15,824 nt of DNA from Treponema sp. (GTDB taxonomy: Bacteria > Spirochaetota > Spirochaetia > Treponematales > Breznakiellaceae): NCBI GenBank assembly GCA_031270205.1, contig JAISYA010000065.1, forward strand, positions 1-15,824, in the 5' to 3' direction. The notes beneath the pieces are model-generated. The model was not told the DNA's origin and searched no databases. It saw only the letters and a program-made list of their open reading frames with translations. Of the stretch, positions 14,233 through 15,824 are shown one piece after another (position 1 is the first letter of the stretch; each line of letters opens with the position of its first letter). Both the position numbers and the translations under genes were made by a program.

Positions 14233-14933
14233 GGTTCCCGCCGGGTTTTCTCAAGCGGTACGCTCAGCGCCAGGGCCATAGCGGCTAACAGCGATATCCG
14301 CGAGGGCAGGAAAAAAACCGCCAGCGCCGCCGGTATCGCCGAAACAATAAAAATCCCCGGCCTGCGCAGGCGGAGTATCTGCTCAATCATCAGCACTACA
14401 AACAGCGCGGTAAGGGCAAAACCAATTCCCGCAGTGTCAAACGGAATGAGGGAACCGGCAAGCGCGCCCAGCAGCGAACCGCTTACCCAATAGCACTGGT
14501 TCAGGGCCGTTACACAGCACATGAATTTCCCCCGGTCCGCGCCGGAGGAGGCCGCGTCTTCTTCGCTCAGGGAGGAAAGCAGGGCAAAGGTTTCGTCGGT
14601 AAGACCGAATATCAGGTAATAGCGGAAGAGACCGGTATTCCGGTAGCGTTTCAGCATGGAAAACCCGTAGGCTATGTGCCGGGCATTTACCACAAGCTGC
14701 ACCAGGGCCGCCTCCCAGAGACTCGTTCCGGCGGCAAAGAGGCCCACCGCGATAAACTGCCCTGCGCCGGCGTACATGACCAGCCCCATCACCGGCGCGA
14801 TCCACCAGGGATAGCCCGCGTCGGCCGTAAGCAGGCCGAAGGCAATACCGATAGTGAGATAACCCAGGAGTACGGGGATTGAATATTTGAAGGCCGCCGC
14901 AAAAACAGAAGAACGCGGCGCGGATCCTCTCAC
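14229..14933 (-). CDS. azlC: AzlC-family branched-chain amino-acid export permease
   Basis: Larger subunit (234 aa) of the AzlCD exporter in the inner membrane. Seen: the N-terminal FKYSIPVLLGYLTIGIAFGLL, the conserved YAGAGQFIAVGL, LVVNARHIAYGFSM (typical NARH motif), and FGLTDETFALL, with more membrane helices to the C-terminus. The start is GTG, overlapping the dapA stop (GTGA); only a weak ribosome site precedes it, so translation probably depends on coupling from dapA. Family members include YgaZ of E. coli, which with YgaH exports valine. Pairing with a DHDPS gene suggests shared control of aspartate/branched-chain amino-acid pools. Confidence 0.94.
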   Translation of the reverse strand: MRGSAPRSSVFAAAFKYSIPVLLGYLTIGIAFGLLTADAGYPWWIAPVMGLVMYAGAGQFIAVGLFAAGTSLWEAALVQLVVNARHIAYGFSMLKRYRNTGLFRYYLIFGLTDETFALLSSLSEEDAASSGADRGKFMCCVTALNQCYWVSGSLLGALAGSLIPFDTAGIGFALTALFVVLMIEQILRLRRPGIFIVSAIPAALAVFFLPSRISLLAAMALALSVPLEKTRREP

Positions 14934-15823
14934 CGAATCGGTATCCCCAGTCCGGTCATGGCTTTTCGCAAGACCGTCTCGCTTGCCGGCGACAGTTTTC
15001 CCAGGGGCAGCCGCGTGGGGCCGCCGGGAAGGCCCGCCCAGGTGAGGGCCTGTTTAATGGGGATGGGGTTGGTTTCGACAAAGGCCGCTTTGGTAAGGGG
15101 GAGCAGCTCATAGTGGAGTTTTCTCGCTTCCTCCAAACGGCCCGCGAGACAGGCGCCGGTCAGGGCCTTTACTTTGGCAGGTACCAGGTTGGAGATGACT
15201 GAAATAACGCCGTCACCGCCCAGGGCGGCCAGGGGCAGGGTAAGGGAGTCGTCGCCTGAAAGGACGCTGAAGCCGGCTTTGCGGGACGCGACTTCGCGGA
15301 TGATGTCTCCCATCTGGTTCATGTCGCCTGACGCTTCCTTTACGCCGGCAATGCCGGGAATGCCGGCTATTTGTTCCATGAGCGGCGCGGGGATGTTTCT
15401 GCCGGTGCGCGACGCGATATTGTATACGATGACCGGAATGCCCACCGCGGCGGCGGCCTCAAAGTGACGGATAAGGCCCTCGTCGTTCGGTTTGTTGTAA
15501 TAGGGCGTCACCACGAGGGCGGCATCGGCGCCCATTTTTTTAGCCCGCTCAGTGTAGACAACCATGTGTCTGGTGTCGTTGGAACCGGCGCCGATGATCA
15601 CCGGGACCTTGCCCCCGGCTTCTTTCACGGCAATCTCAATCAGCCGATCCTCTTCGTCTTCGTCAAGGGTGGGGTTTTCCCCGGTGGTTCCCAGCGGGAC
15701 GATGCCGTCAATGCCTTCCGCAAGCTGGAATTTGATGAGTTCGCGGAAACCTTCGTAGTCGACTGCGCCTGAGTCGTTCATGGGGGTGATAAGCGCCGTA
15801 AAAGCGCCGCGAAACGGTGTCAT
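14930..15823 (-). CDS. dapA: 4-hydroxy-tetrahydrodipicolinate synthase
   Basis: Condenses pyruvate with aspartate semialdehyde, the entry step to diaminopimelate and lysine; cytoplasmic TIM barrel, usually a tetramer. The 297-aa protein begins MTPFRGAFTALITPM, as expected for the family, so the ATG at the window edge is probably the true start; its ribosome site is outside. Active-site residues are all present: GTTGENPT (T46/T47), Y108-Y109 in VTPYYNKP, Y134 and R139 in VYNIASRTGRN, and the Schiff-base K162 in GVKEASGD. The C-terminal ETNPIPIKQAL is typical of true DapA rather than N-acetylneuraminate lyase. It is translationally coupled to azlC by a 4-bp overlap. Confidence 0.96.
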   Translation of the reverse strand: MTPFRGAFTALITPMNDSGAVDYEGFRELIKFQLAEGIDGIVPLGTTGENPTLDEDEEDRLIEIAVKEAGGKVPVIIGAGSNDTRHMVVYTERAKKMGADAALVVTPYYNKPNDEGLIRHFEAAAAVGIPVIVYNIASRTGRNIPAPLMEQIAGIPGIAGVKEASGDMNQMGDIIREVASRKAGFSVLSGDDSLTLPLAALGGDGVISVISNLVPAKVKALTGACLAGRLEEARKLHYELLPLTKAAFVETNPIPIKQALTWAGLPGGPTRLPLGKLSPASETVLRKAMTGLGIPIR

Positions 15824-15824
15824 G

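Noticed and set aside
1..15824. CRISPR array, tRNA/rRNA genes, prophage, toxin-antitoxin or defence island
   Set aside because: No regularly spaced repeats, cloverleaf-like segments, integrase, capsid or toxin-like genes were seen in any gap or strand.

Overview
The window is a dense, mostly minus-strand stretch of chromosomal DNA. Most genes look about 57-65% GC by eye. It probably comes from a spirochaete of the Treponema/Spirochaeta type. The basis is the style of the proteins: an OmpA-domain protein with a GHTALAG loop, lineage-restricted hypothetical proteins, a free-standing infA, HPt plus REC-HD-GYP signalling, and a DUF4105 membrane protein. There is no rRNA, tRNA or marker gene to confirm this, so the assignment is an inference.

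Left edge (1-1511). A partial plus-strand sugar-ABC permease (MalG type) ends at 492. It converges on a decayed oligopeptide-transporter ATPase (OppF/DppF type, minus strand, 603 to about 1385) that lacks its Walker A region and has an in-frame TGA. Between and into their 3' ends lies a heptamer-repeat element with inverted outer arms (494-616). An AT-rich promoter region at 1430-1511 with a strong sigma-70-like promoter drives a 551-residue plus-strand protein of unknown function (1512-3167).

Middle (3125-9064, all minus strand). An operon reads OmpA-like envelope protein, then NifS/IscS-type cysteine desulfurase, then the ApbE lipoprotein. The desulfurase is clearly AT-richer than both neighbours. 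Upstream of this operon are a 251-bp gap with a tandem repeat and a hairpin, then a small DUF6941-like protein that may be leaderless. Next come a two-gene signalling unit (HPt domain protein, then REC-HD-GYP predicted c-di-GMP phosphodiesterase, overlapping by 8 bp) and infA.

Right part (9167-15823, all minus strand). Transcription order is dapA > azlC > azlD, joined by 4-bp stop/start overlaps. After a 191-bp promoter-bearing gap follow argJ > argB > DUF4105 membrane protein > SDR-family epimerase/dehydratase, all within 12 bp or overlapping. This section covers the diaminopimelate/lysine branch point, branched-chain amino-acid export and ornithine/arginine synthesis, followed by an uncharacterised envelope protein and a nucleotide-sugar-type dehydrogenase fold.

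No CRISPR array, phage module, toxin-antitoxin pair or recognisable defence system is present. The least explained items are the heptamer element, the 551-residue protein, the low-GC desulfurase and the DUF4105-SDR pair.
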